Source of the DNA: CTSoil-075 sp964292325
GTDB taxonomy: Bacteria > Bacillota > Negativicutes > DSM-13327
DNA length: 7,734 nucleotides
Direction of reading: 5' to 3'
NCBI GenBank assembly: GCA_964292325.1
Contig: CAXYVG010000138.1
Coordinates: forward strand, 1 to 7,734
In this document: positions 1-6,103 of the stretch, one piece after another
How positions within the stretch are numbered: position 1 is the first letter of the stretch
How the letters are laid out: the number at the start of each line of letters is the position of its first letter
Program-made: the position numbers and the translations under genes
The notes under the pieces: model-generated
The model's database searches: none
Told to the model about the DNA's origin: nothing
What the model saw: only the letters and a program-made list of their open reading frames with translations

Positions 1-33
1 TGAATTTACAGGTATCTCGGTGGCTTCTGAAAT

Positions 34-1038
34 TTACGTGAATAATTCAGGTTCCTTTTTATTAACCTCTTTTATATACTCTGATTCCTGTATGAAATCA
101 ATAAAATTTCTGCTCATTTCAGTCTCAAATTGCACACCACTGACTTCTTTAATCTCGCTAAGTGCCCTTTCAGTAGTAAATGGCTTACGATAACAACGTG
201 TCGTAGTCATCGCATCATAGGAATCACACAATGACAACATCTGACTCAGCTTTGGTATTTGTTGGCCCTCCAGACCATATGGATAGCCCTTACCATCATA
301 TCTTTCATGATGATGGCGCACTGCATCCGCAATGATTTCAAATCCACTAATTCCTGAAAGTATATTCGCACCGATTTGCGGGTGTTGCTTAATTAAAGCA
401 AACTCACTGTCCAATAACCGTGACGGTTTGTTTAAAACACTCTCTGGAATACCAATTTTACCAATATCGTGTACAATGCCCGATAAATATGCTAGGTTTA
501 TTTGTTCTTGCGATAACTGCAATGCCTCAGCAAAATCTAGCATCAACTTCCCCACATGTTCACTATGTGTTCCAGTATATCGATCCCTTGCATCAATAGC
601 CTTTGCAAAGGACTTGACAACACTTATGCTCATATGATCCAGTTTTTCCTCAATCGCTTTATACCGATTAATAGGTATATAACAGGCCGCCGCATATAAT
701 GGACATCCGATTTCATCTCTTTGCAAGTAAGTAGTACAGGAACACCAACCTTGCTTGTTAGAAATTGATAAATGGCATTCTACCATGGATAATTCCTTAT
801 TTTCTTCAAATGTTTCAATTATCGGAGATAACCATTCTCCAGATAGGAGTAGTTGCTTTTCTTTGTAAAACAATTCATATGCAGATCTCCCCACTATATC
901 TTCGGATTGCTTTTCAATCCATTGACAAAATGCATAATTCACATAACGTACGATATAATGAGTATCGATGATAATCCACTTATTAATTGATCGCTTATGC
1001 ATTGCTTCCATCAGGAAATTCGTGGCCTCACTAGTCAC
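34..1038 (-). CDS. PAS + HD-GYP domain protein, probable cyclic-di-GMP phosphodiesterase
   Basis: 334 aa. The N-terminal part (about residues 10-125) looks like a PAS-type sensor domain (IIIDTHYIVRYVNYAF, then EDIVGRSAYELF). A short linker leads into an HD-GYP domain (about 138-325). Visible metal and catalytic motifs are H158 in THSEH, H190-D191 with K194 in HDIGKIGIP, H219 in KQHP, the H242-H244 run, HHERYDGKGYP with the GYP signature at 251-253, and the DSYDAMTTTRCYRKP block near 272-286. HD-GYP proteins hydrolyse cyclic di-GMP to pGpG or GMP, so this is probably a cytosolic signalling enzyme whose PAS domain senses a ligand or partner. No membrane segment is seen. The start is GTG at 1036-1038, chosen because AGGAGG (1045-1050) lies 6 nt upstream. 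It is divergent from the desulfoferrodoxin operon. The substrate is inferred from family motifs, and the PAS ligand is unknown. Confidence 0.93.
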   Translation of the reverse strand: MTSEATNFLMEAMHKRSINKWIIIDTHYIVRYVNYAFCQWIEKQSEDIVGRSAYELFYKEKQLLLSGEWLSPIIETFEENKELSMVECHLSISNKQGWCSCTTYLQRDEIGCPLYAAACYIPINRYKAIEEKLDHMSISVVKSFAKAIDARDRYTGTHSEHVGKLMLDFAEALQLSQEQINLAYLSGIVHDIGKIGIPESVLNKPSRLLDSEFALIKQHPQIGANILSGISGFEIIADAVRHHHERYDGKGYPYGLEGQQIPKLSQMLSLCDSYDAMTTTRCYRKPFTTERALSEIKEVSGVQFETEMSRNFIDFIQESEYIKEVNKKEPELFT

Positions 1039-1080
1039 TCTATCCCTCCTATTATAAAACTGCTCCCACCACTTAAAATA

Positions 1081-1145
1081 GATGAACCCAAATCACGATG
1101 GTTATCTACCTAGCTTTGATTCCTATCTTCCATCTTTAGTTCATC
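1081..1145 (-). promoter_or_regulatory. Possible structured leader of the HD-GYP gene
   Basis: On the minus strand GATGAAC (1139-1145) can pair with GTTCATC (1081-1087), and inside it GATGG (1130-1134) with CCATC (1097-1101). This gives a nested two-helix structure whose inner end is about 28 nt, located 43-107 nt before the GTG start. A leader RNA before an HD-GYP gene suggests a cyclic-di-GMP riboswitch, but the conserved core of the GEMM class was not found. It could equally be chance pairing or a protein-binding site. Confidence 0.2.
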
Positions 1146-1188
1146 AGAAGCACTATCCCTTTAGAGTAGGATCATTCACCCTCTTATC

Positions 1189-1233
1189 ATTTACTTTTTA
1201 TCAATTGTTATTCACAATTGATAAAAAGTAAAT
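1189..1233. repeat. 20-bp perfect inverted repeat with a 5-nt loop
   Basis: The left arm ATTTACTTTTTATCAATTGT (1189-1208) and its exact reverse complement (1214-1233) flank the loop TATTC. It lies in the divergent promoter region, 150 bp from the HD-GYP start and 255 bp from the desulfoferrodoxin start. It is AT-rich and no gene ends beside it, so it is unlikely to be a standard terminator. It could be an operator, a DNA cruciform site or the remnant of a small mobile repeat. Confidence 0.6.
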
Positions 1234-1238
1234 AAGTT

Positions 1239-1256
1239 TTATATTATATAATATAA
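1239..1256. promoter_or_regulatory. 18-bp perfect palindrome, candidate operator
   Basis: TTATATTATATAATATAA is exactly self-complementary and lies just right of the 20-bp inverted repeat, upstream of the oxygen-defence operon. Fur/PerR-type repressors bind AT-rich palindromes before such genes, but the classical PerR box has a 7-1-7 geometry that this even palindrome does not match well. In such AT-rich DNA a chance palindrome is also possible. Confidence 0.25.
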
Positions 1257-1487
1257 CATTTTTTCACGTATTATGTTATCTTATTCACTAATTTTATTTT
1301 TTTTAATAAAAAACTTCTGCCACCAAAGTTTTTTTCTCATAAATCATATTATATAAGAATATTTTACAGTTTTTTGCAGGATTTTTGTAGTATATAGCAA
1401 ATATATAAGTAAACCCTAGTTTTATTAAAAGGTTTCAGAATCACAAGTCATTACCAGAAAATACAAAATTAAAGTGAGGCTAGCAAA

Positions 1488-1865
1488 ATGAAAAAAAATG
1501 TTATTTTTTCCCGTTGTAGCATTTGCGGTAATCTTGTCGGACTGATTAAAAATGGCGGAGGACAGTTGGTCTGTTGTGGTAAACCTATGGAAAAACTAGA
1601 AGCGAATACCACTGATGCCGCTGTCGAAAAGCATGTTCCTGTTGCCGAACGCAAAGATGGAAAGCTTTACATTAAAGTCGGCAGTATTGAGCATCCTATG
1701 ACGGAGGCACATTATATCGAATGGATTGCCGTTACTGATGGTACGAATACTCAACGTATTTCTCTTTCACCGTCCGATAAACCAGAAGCAGTTTTCTGCG
1801 ATAGCGAAAACGTAGACATTTATGCTTATTGCAACCTTCATGGTCTTTGGAAAATTACGATTTAA
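1488..1865 (+). CDS. dfx: Desulfoferrodoxin (2Fe superoxide reductase)
   Basis: 125 aa, the usual length of the two-domain family. It reduces superoxide to hydrogen peroxide without releasing oxygen and normally takes electrons from rubredoxin-type donors in the cytosol of anaerobes. The N-terminal desulforedoxin-like domain (about 1-36) has four cysteines for the structural Fe(SCys)4 centre: C10 and C13 (CSIC), C29 and C30 (CCGKPM). The C-terminal catalytic domain has the Fe(His)4Cys ligands H49 in EKHVP, H69 in EHPM, H75 in AHYIEW, and C115/H118 in YCNLHGLW; the lysine before H49 is also conserved. The ATG at 1488 is preceded by a GTGAGG-type ribosome binding site (1474-1479). Rubrerythrin follows after 17 nt, so the two form an operon that turns superoxide into peroxide and then water. 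Confidence 0.97.
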   Translation: MKKNVIFSRCSICGNLVGLIKNGGGQLVCCGKPMEKLEANTTDAAVEKHVPVAERKDGKLYIKVGSIEHPMTEAHYIEWIAVTDGTNTQRISLSPSDKPEAVFCDSENVDIYAYCNLHGLWKITI

Positions 1866-1882
1866 TTAGGAGGGTATTTTGT

Positions 1883-2419
1883 ATGAGTTTAAAAGGAACA
1901 AGAACAGAGGCCAATCTTTTGGCTGCGTTTGCTGGAGAATCCCAAGCGAGAAATAAATATACCTATTATGCATCGAAAGCCCGCAAAGAAGGACTCAATC
2001 AGATTGCCGATCTCTTTGAAGAAACTGCCGGTAATGAAAAAGAACATGCGAAAATCTGGTTTAAACTCCTACATGATGGTATCCCTGATACCAATGTGAA
2101 TCTAGAAGATGCTGCAGCAGGAGAACATTATGAATGGACAGACATGTATGCAGGTTTTGCCAAAACTGCCAAAGAAGAAGGCTTTACAAAAATTGCATTT
2201 CTCTTTGAGTCTGTAGCAGCCATTGAAAAAGAACATGAAGAAAGATACAAAAAACTGCTTGATAGTCTAAAAAATGGTACTGTTTTCAAACGAGAAGAAA
2301 AGCAGATGTGGATATGTACTAACTGTGGTCATGTGCACTATGGATATGAAGCTCTTGAAAAATGTCCAGTCTGTGATCATCCGAAGGCTTATTTCGAGAT
2401 CAAATCTGCTAACTATTAA
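1883..2419 (+). CDS. rbr: Rubrerythrin (peroxide reductase)
   Basis: 178 aa from the ATG at 1883, which has a strong AGGAGGG site (1868-1874) 8 nt upstream. A longer reading from 1829 would overlap dfx and add residues foreign to the family. The N-terminal four-helix diiron domain (about 1-135) carries the expected ligands E19 (FAGES), E52 and H55 (NEKEH), E81 and E84 (EHYE), E115 and H118 (EKEH). The C-terminal rubredoxin-like domain has CTNC (C145, C148) and CPVC (C161, C164). The diiron-then-rubredoxin order is the classical form. Rubrerythrin reduces hydrogen peroxide to water with electrons passed through its rubredoxin domain. Here it would remove the peroxide produced by the upstream superoxide reductase. 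A terminator follows about 25 nt after the stop. Confidence 0.97.
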   Translation: MSLKGTRTEANLLAAFAGESQARNKYTYYASKARKEGLNQIADLFEETAGNEKEHAKIWFKLLHDGIPDTNVNLEDAAAGEHYEWTDMYAGFAKTAKEEGFTKIAFLFESVAAIEKEHEERYKKLLDSLKNGTVFKREEKQMWICTNCGHVHYGYEALEKCPVCDHPKAYFEIKSANY

Positions 2420-2443
2420 AAAATAGATAAATTCATAAAAAAG

Positions 2444-2492
2444 ACTAAAAAACTACTAGGCGCAAAACTTAGTAGTTTTTTAGTTGTTATTT
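2444..2492 (+). terminator. Rho-independent terminator after rbr, potentially bidirectional
   Basis: The arm ACTAAAAAACTACTA (2444-2458) pairs perfectly with TAGTAGTTTTTTAGT (2470-2484) around an 11-nt loop, followed by a T-rich stretch. An A-run (2437-2442) on the left would give a U-tract when read leftward, so it may also back up the end of the convergent DUF190/crcB operon. Confidence 0.8.
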
Positions 2493-2539
2493 TCTAGGCG
2501 GTTTAAATAAATTAAACAAAAATGTTTCATTATCGATAT

Positions 2540-2571
2540 AAAAAAAGACCTTCTCAAACTGTGAGAAAGTC
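2540..2571 (-). terminator. Rho-independent terminator of the DUF190-crcB operon
   Basis: On the minus strand GACTTTCTCA (2571-2562) pairs with TGAGAAGGTC (2556-2547) over 10 bp with one G-U wobble and a 5-nt loop, then seven T (2546-2540). It begins 14 nt after the stop of the last gene. The stop itself lies in a 14-bp palindrome, TGAATATATATTCA (2575-2588). Confidence 0.9.
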
Positions 2572-2585
2572 ACCTGAATATATAT

Positions 2586-2921
2586 TCATTTGCGTCCATA
2601 CTTAATAACTTCAATATCATCAATTGTAATCAACCCTTCTTCTAGCATTTCATCTAGATAGGGTAGTAATTTATTAATGTACTCTTCACTATCAATGATT
2701 TCGACAAGCATTGGTAAATCTCTGGATAGATCCATAATTGTCGCCGTATGAATCCGACTGTTAGCCCCGTAACCCATAAGACCACGAAATACCGTTGCCC
2801 CTGCCATATCCAGTTCTTTCGCCTTCTCGACAATGGCATGATGCAGTGAGCGCCCTTTCCAACGGTTTGCTTCCCCAATGTATATCCGCAATCGTTTTGC
2901 CTTACTCGCAATTTTAGGCAC
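2586..2921 (-). CDS. DUF190 family protein, PII-like (operon-distal copy)
   Basis: 111 aa, typical for DUF190 (COG1993). The family signature is clear: VFRGLMGYG (44-52), the conserved H58, LSRDLPMLVEIIDSEEYI (65-82), LPYLDEMLEEGLIT (86-99) and a closing IEVIKY. DUF190 proteins have a ferredoxin-like, PII-like fold and are often encoded beside crcB, but no firm biochemical role is known to me; a regulatory or channel-associated role is inference. The start is GTG (2919-2921), with a G-run ribosome binding site (2930-2934) 8 nt upstream; the other copy uses the same GTG context. Counting aligned residues by eye, 93 of 111 (about 84%) match the other copy at 3811-4158. It is the last gene of the operon, 36 nt after the second crcB, and lacks the PPKR tail of its paralogue. 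Confidence 0.92.
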   Translation of the reverse strand: MPKIASKAKRLRIYIGEANRWKGRSLHHAIVEKAKELDMAGATVFRGLMGYGANSRIHTATIMDLSRDLPMLVEIIDSEEYINKLLPYLDEMLEEGLITIDDIEVIKYGRK

Positions 2922-2957
2922 TAGATTGACCCCCTTTTAAAATGCTTACATATTTCT

Positions 2958-3329
2958 CTAATAAGTCCCCAAAATATAGCCAATAGCACAACTTACTAAC
3001 CCAATAATCGCACTCCCCAAAAAATAGCTAAAAAAGTTTCTCCATTCCCCATCTTCCACTAACTGAATACTCTCATAAGCAAATGTTGAATGTGTGGTAA
3101 ATGCACCCAAAAAACCAATCTGAAACCCATAGCGTTCAATAGCAACCTGGCTCATGGCTAAGCCTGCAATATGAGCGGTGGAGAAACCAATAAGAAATGA
3201 GCCGGTCACATTAATCAAAAATGTCGCCAATGGGAATCTTTTAAAATAATATCGACCTATAATTTGTCCAATGCCAAAACGCATCAAAGCGCCAGCAACA
3301 CCACCAACCCCAATAACGATTATCTCCAT
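2958..3329 (-). CDS. crcB: CrcB/Fluc fluoride channel subunit, variant Phe-box
   Basis: 123 aa with four predicted membrane helices (about 2-24, 34-56, 66-90, 97-121), the standard CrcB size. Family motifs: GVGGVAGALMRFGIG (7-21), the pore asparagine N40 in FLINVTGSF, and GFLGAFTTHSTFAYE (72-86). Fluc channels are dual-topology dimers that let fluoride leak out of the cytoplasm. Here the first phenylalanine of the TTFSTF box is replaced by histidine (H80), while F83 is kept. The ATG at 3329 overlaps the end of the upstream crcB by 10 nt, with GGAGGAG inside that gene as ribosome binding site, so translation is probably coupled. Paired crcB genes in Firmicutes commonly encode fixed-orientation heterodimers, and that is the likely arrangement here. 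Confidence 0.93.
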   Translation of the reverse strand: MEIIVIGVGGVAGALMRFGIGQIIGRYYFKRFPLATFLINVTGSFLIGFSTAHIAGLAMSQVAIERYGFQIGFLGAFTTHSTFAYESIQLVEDGEWRNFFSYFLGSAIIGLVSCAIGYILGTY

Positions 3330-3766
3330 TCCTTTTGCTCCTCCACATCGCCCACCGCTTCTTCATGTTGCTGTTTATTGACCTGGAATTGTTCAATACC
3401 GCGGGCAACAATTACCCCGAAGGCCGACATACCAATACATAGAAATATACTAGAAAAGAGATATAACCCTGCGTACGCAAACTGATGCTTTTGTAACAAT
3501 TGCACTGTTTCTAAAGAAAATGTAGAAAATGTAGTCAGTGAACCAATGAAGCCAGTGGAAATTCCCGCCCGGATAAACGGGTTAAGTGCTAATAAATCGA
3601 ATGTCACTGTAAGAAATAAGGATAATACAAAACATCCTAGTAGGTTAAGCAGTAACGTTCCCCATGGAAATCCAGTACTGTGTACAAGGTCAGCAAACCA
3701 CTGCCCCATACCAAACCTGGCTATAGCCCCTAAAAAACCACCTACCGCCACTGCGAAATAACTCAT
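3320..3766 (-). CDS. crcB: CrcB/Fluc fluoride channel subunit, canonical Phe-box
   Basis: 148 aa, first of the two overlapping crcB genes. Four hydrophobic helices (about 3-25, 35-58, 65-90, 97-121) carry GGFLGAIARFGMG (9-21), N41 in LLLNLLGCF, and the full signature GFIGSLTTFSTFSLE (72-86) with both Phe-box residues F80 and F83. A charged, soluble tail of about 27 residues (122-148, many E, K and Q) follows, which is longer than usual and absent from the partner. The ATG at 3766 has a GGAGGTG ribosome binding site. It follows the DUF190 gene by 44 nt. Together with the downstream subunit it probably forms the membrane fluoride exporter, consistent with the fluoride riboswitch at the head of this unit. 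Confidence 0.95.
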   Translation of the reverse strand: MSYFAVAVGGFLGAIARFGMGQWFADLVHSTGFPWGTLLLNLLGCFVLSLFLTVTFDLLALNPFIRAGISTGFIGSLTTFSTFSLETVQLLQKHQFAYAGLYLFSSIFLCIGMSAFGVIVARGIEQFQVNKQQHEEAVGDVEEQKEWR

Positions 3767-3810
3767 ACTAAATTACACCTCCGATAGCCTACTTATGCGC
3801 TATATCGTTA

Positions 3811-4158
3811 TTATCGTTTAGGCGGCTTGCGTCCATACTTAATGACTTCAATGTCATCAATCGTCATCATTCCCTCTTCTAACATTTCATCTAGATAGGG
3901 CAATAATTGATTAATATATTCCTCACTGTCAATGATTTCGACAAGCATCGGCAAATCGCTAGACAAATCCACAATGCTCGCTGTATGAATCCGACTATTG
4001 ACCCCATAACCCATAAAACCGCGAAATACCGTTACCCCTGCCATATCCAGTTCTTTGGCTTTCTCGACAATGGTACGATATAAGGAATGCCACTTCCATT
4101 GGTCTGATTCCCCAATGTATATCCGCAATCGTTGTGCTTTACTCGCAATTTTAGGCAC
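3811..4158 (-). CDS. DUF190 family protein, PII-like (operon-proximal copy)
   Basis: 115 aa. Same DUF190 signature as its paralogue at 2586-2921: VFRGFMGYG (44-52), H58, LSSDLPMLVEIIDSEEYI (65-82), LPYLDEMLEEG (86-96). It ends in an extra PPKR. Differences from the other copy cluster at residues 18-29 and are otherwise scattered and conservative. The GTG start (4156-4158) has a GGGAGG ribosome binding site and shares its flanking bases with the paralogue, indicating a recent duplication that included the translation start. It sits directly upstream of the crcB pair. A role in sensing or modulating the fluoride channel is inference from neighbourhood only. Confidence 0.92.
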   Translation of the reverse strand: MPKIASKAQRLRIYIGESDQWKWHSLYRTIVEKAKELDMAGVTVFRGFMGYGVNSRIHTASIVDLSSDLPMLVEIIDSEEYINQLLPYLDEMLEEGMMTIDDIEVIKYGRKPPKR

Positions 4159-4260
4159 TAGCTCTGCCTCCCTTTTGAAAATTCACCTTGTTTATCAAAC
4201 CCACCGGTAAGATTGACCTGATTTCGTTAACAGAAATAATCATTCAACACCAATGACAAC

Positions 4261-4300
4261 AGTAATGACTTCTACCAGTAAAACGGTAGAAGTCATTACT
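4261..4300 (-). repeat. 16-bp perfect hairpin resembling the fluoride riboswitch expression platform
   Basis: AGTAATGACTTCTACC (4261-4276) and its exact reverse complement (4285-4300) flank an 8-nt loop. It lies 20 nt after the GGGtGRT stop and 102 nt before the DUF190 start. On the minus strand it shares GTAATGACT and TACTGGTAG with the riboswitch/terminator at 6056-6110, but has no GGCGATGG aptamer half and no U-tract behind it. It is therefore neither a complete riboswitch nor a normal terminator. It may be a relic, a weak attenuator or an mRNA processing/stabilising hairpin inside the operon. Confidence 0.75.
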
Positions 4301-4319
4301 ATTTATATAGAGTTCAAGA

Positions 4320-5321
4320 TTATCGTTTACTTGCTTCTTCGATCGCTACCGCTACCGAAACACTGGCGCCTACCATTGGATTATTCCCCATCCCAATGAG
4401 TCCCATCATTTCTACATGAGCTGGAACTGATGACGATCCTGCAAACTGAGCATCAGAATGCATTCTGCCCATTGTATCAGTCATACCATAAGATGCGGGT
4501 CCGGCCCCCATATTATCAGGATGAAGTGTCCTGCCTGTACCACCACCAGATGCAACTGAAAAATATTTTTTACCTTTATCATTACATTCTTTTTTGTAAG
4601 TACCTGCTACTGGATGCTGAAATCTGGTTGGGTTTGTAGAGTTACCAGTAATCGAAACATCAACATCTTCGAGTGTCATAACCGCGACACCTTCCATAAC
4701 ATCATCCGTACCATAGCATCTAACATTCGCTCTTTCACTAGAAGAATATTTAATTTCCTTTACGATTTCCAGCTTACTTAAATGATAATCAAATTTCGTT
4801 CGAACATAGGTAAATCCATTCACTCTAGAGATAATCTGAGCCGCATCTTTTCCAAGACCATTCAAAATGACACGTAGAGGAGTTTTTCTAACTTTGTTAG
4901 CCGATTTTGCAATACCGATTGCCCCTTCTGCCGCAGCAAAAGATTCATGCCCTGCTAAGAAAGCAAAACATTGGGTTTCTTCTCTAAGTAGCATCGCCGC
5001 CAAATTACCATGTCCGAGACCTACTTTTCTACTTTCAGCAACCGAACCAGGAATACAAAAAGCTTGTAGTCCTTCCCCAATAATTTCAGCCGCCACAGCC
5101 GCTTTCGTACATCCCTTTTTAATCGCAATCGCAGCCCCTACAGTATATGCCCAGCAGGCATTCTCAAAACAAATAGGTTGAATATTTTTCACAATACCAT
5201 GCACATCAATTCCTCGATCGTCGCATATCTGTTTAGCCTCTTCCAAGGATGCTATTCCATAACTATTTAATACAACCATGATTTGATCTATGCGTCGTTC
5301 ATATCCTTCAAATATAGCCAT
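4320..5321 (-). CDS. GGGtGRT family protein
   Basis: 333 aa. The family-naming motif GGGTGRT is at 259-265, inside a strongly conserved-looking C-terminal block (about 255-325) rich in Gly, Met and Ser: LHPDNMGAGPASYGMTD, then SSSVPAHVEMMGLIGMGNNP. The N-terminal half has several cysteines (C33, C51, C56, C71, C89, C118) and Gly/Ala-rich stretches; C202 and C246 lie further on. No signal peptide or membrane helix is evident. Start ATG 5321 is preceded by an AAAGGGG ribosome binding site. GGGtGRT proteins have no established reaction known to me, but they are typically encoded next to a NifU-like scaffold protein, as here (23-nt gap), which suggests a joint role in Fe-S or metal chemistry. The position behind a fluoride riboswitch implies induction by fluoride. 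Function remains inference. Confidence 0.9.
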   Translation of the reverse strand: MAIFEGYERRIDQIMVVLNSYGIASLEEAKQICDDRGIDVHGIVKNIQPICFENACWAYTVGAAIAIKKGCTKAAVAAEIIGEGLQAFCIPGSVAESRKVGLGHGNLAAMLLREETQCFAFLAGHESFAAAEGAIGIAKSANKVRKTPLRVILNGLGKDAAQIISRVNGFTYVRTKFDYHLSKLEIVKEIKYSSSERANVRCYGTDDVMEGVAVMTLEDVDVSITGNSTNPTRFQHPVAGTYKKECNDKGKKYFSVASGGGTGRTLHPDNMGAGPASYGMTDTMGRMHSDAQFAGSSSVPAHVEMMGLIGMGNNPMVGASVSVAVAIEEASKR

Positions 5322-5344
5322 ACAAAAGTCCCCTTTCTTCTATA

Positions 5345-6037
5345 TTATTCTTTACGAGGGTCAATATATTTGACTCCCTCAGCAAATCTACCATATGTAC
5401 CAGTAGCTTTTTCCAATGCTTGATTCGCATCCATCCCTTTTTTAATCATATCCATCATTTTCCCAAGATGAACAAATTTATACCCGATAATTTCACTATT
5501 TTCATCAAGCGCTAATGTTGTAACATACCCTTCTGCCAATTCCAGATATCTAGGCCCTTTTTCAAGAGTTCCATACATTGTACCAATTTGGCTACGTAGC
5601 CCCTTCCCTAAATCTTCTAGACCAGCACCAATGGGAAGCCCACCCTCTGAAAAAGCTGTCTGCGTTCTGCCATAAACAATCTGTAGAAACAATTCTCTCA
5701 TCGCCGTATTAATAGCATCACAAACTAAATCGGTATTTAATGCTTCCAAAATGGTTTTCCCTACAATAATTTCCGAAGCCATTGCTGCCGACTGGGTCAT
5801 ACCAGAACAACCAATGACCTCAATCAACGCTTCTTGAATAATACCATCTTTTACATTAAGAGTTAATTTACAGGCTCCTTGTTGCGGTGCACACCAACCA
5901 ATTCCATGAGTCAAACCATTGATATCGGTTACTTCTTTTGCTTTAGTCCATTTCCCCTCTTGAGGAATGGGAGCAGCTCCATGGTTTACACCTTTCGCTA
6001 CACAGGTCATCTCTGACACTTCTGATGAATAGATCAT
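5345..6037 (-). CDS. NifU/IscU-like iron-sulfur cluster scaffold homologue
   Basis: 230 aa from the ATG at 6037, with GAGGAG (6045-6050) 7 nt upstream. A reading from 6106 would run through the riboswitch terminator hairpin and is rejected. The middle shows the NifU_N-like block IEVIGCSGMTQSAAMASEII (72-91), which resembles the GC-x-S-A-x-S region of IscU/NifU. Other cysteines are C12, C49 (GIGWCAPQQGAC), C56 and C106. C49, C56, C77 and C106 could ligate metal, but the HC-type third ligand of true IscU is not obvious, and the C-terminal half (about 120-230) is unlike standard IscU. It is probably a specialised scaffold relative acting with the adjacent GGGtGRT protein. It is the first gene downstream of the fluoride riboswitch. 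Confidence 0.85.
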   Translation of the reverse strand: MIYSSEVSEMTCVAKGVNHGAAPIPQEGKWTKAKEVTDINGLTHGIGWCAPQQGACKLTLNVKDGIIQEALIEVIGCSGMTQSAAMASEIIVGKTILEALNTDLVCDAINTAMRELFLQIVYGRTQTAFSEGGLPIGAGLEDLGKGLRSQIGTMYGTLEKGPRYLELAEGYVTTLALDENSEIIGYKFVHLGKMMDMIKKGMDANQALEKATGTYGRFAEGVKYIDPRKE

Positions 6038-6055
6038 ATTAGCTCTCCTCTCATA

Positions 6056-6103
6056 ATAAATAAACAAACTCCTACCAGTACAGATTATGATACTAGTAGG
6101 AGT
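6056..6103 (-). terminator. Riboswitch-controlled intrinsic terminator
   Basis: ACTCCTACTAGTA (6103-6091) pairs with TACTGGTAGGAGT (6080-6068) over 13 bp with one G-U wobble and a 10-nt loop, followed by a T-rich stretch TTGTTTATTTATT. The 5' arm overlaps the 3' end of the fluoride aptamer, so aptamer folding and terminator formation compete. Confidence 0.88.

Larger units (their letters stand above)
1039..1487. other. AT-rich divergent intergenic region
   Basis: This 449-nt stretch separates the leftward HD-GYP gene from the rightward desulfoferrodoxin gene and must hold both promoters. No convincing ORF is seen. It contains a nested stem near the HD-GYP start, a 20-bp inverted repeat and an 18-bp palindrome (each listed separately), followed by long A/T runs from about 1290 to 1440. 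I could not pick an unambiguous -35/-10 pair for either gene because the AT content makes chance matches common. Confidence 0.7.

Noticed and set aside
332..637. Plus-strand ORF of 101 codons opposite the HD-GYP gene
   Set aside because: It is antisense to the conserved HD-GYP motifs, has no family features, and is rich in Cys and Ser as expected of a shadow frame. Similar shadows opposite other genes were also dropped.
1051..1160. Cyclic-di-GMP (GEMM) riboswitch before the HD-GYP gene
   Set aside because: A CAAAGC and an ACCATCG-like end recall the class, but the conserved GGCAAACC-type half and ligand-binding layout are missing.
1239..1256. Assignment as a PerR box
   Set aside because: The symmetry is even (9+9) and does not fit the 7-1-7 PerR consensus; the region is so AT-rich that a regulator should not be named.
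1829..1882. Longer rubrerythrin start overlapping dfx
   Set aside because: The added residues are not family-like, and the ATG at 1883 has a strong ribosome binding site and the usual rubrerythrin N-terminus.
2586..4158. Mobile element defined by the two DUF190 copies as direct repeats
   Set aside because: No transposase, terminal inverted repeats or target duplication are seen; a gene duplication within the operon explains the similarity.
4159..4319. Second intact fluoride riboswitch before the DUF190-crcB block
   Set aside because: Only the 3' hairpin-like half is present; no GGNGATGG aptamer half was found on either strand.
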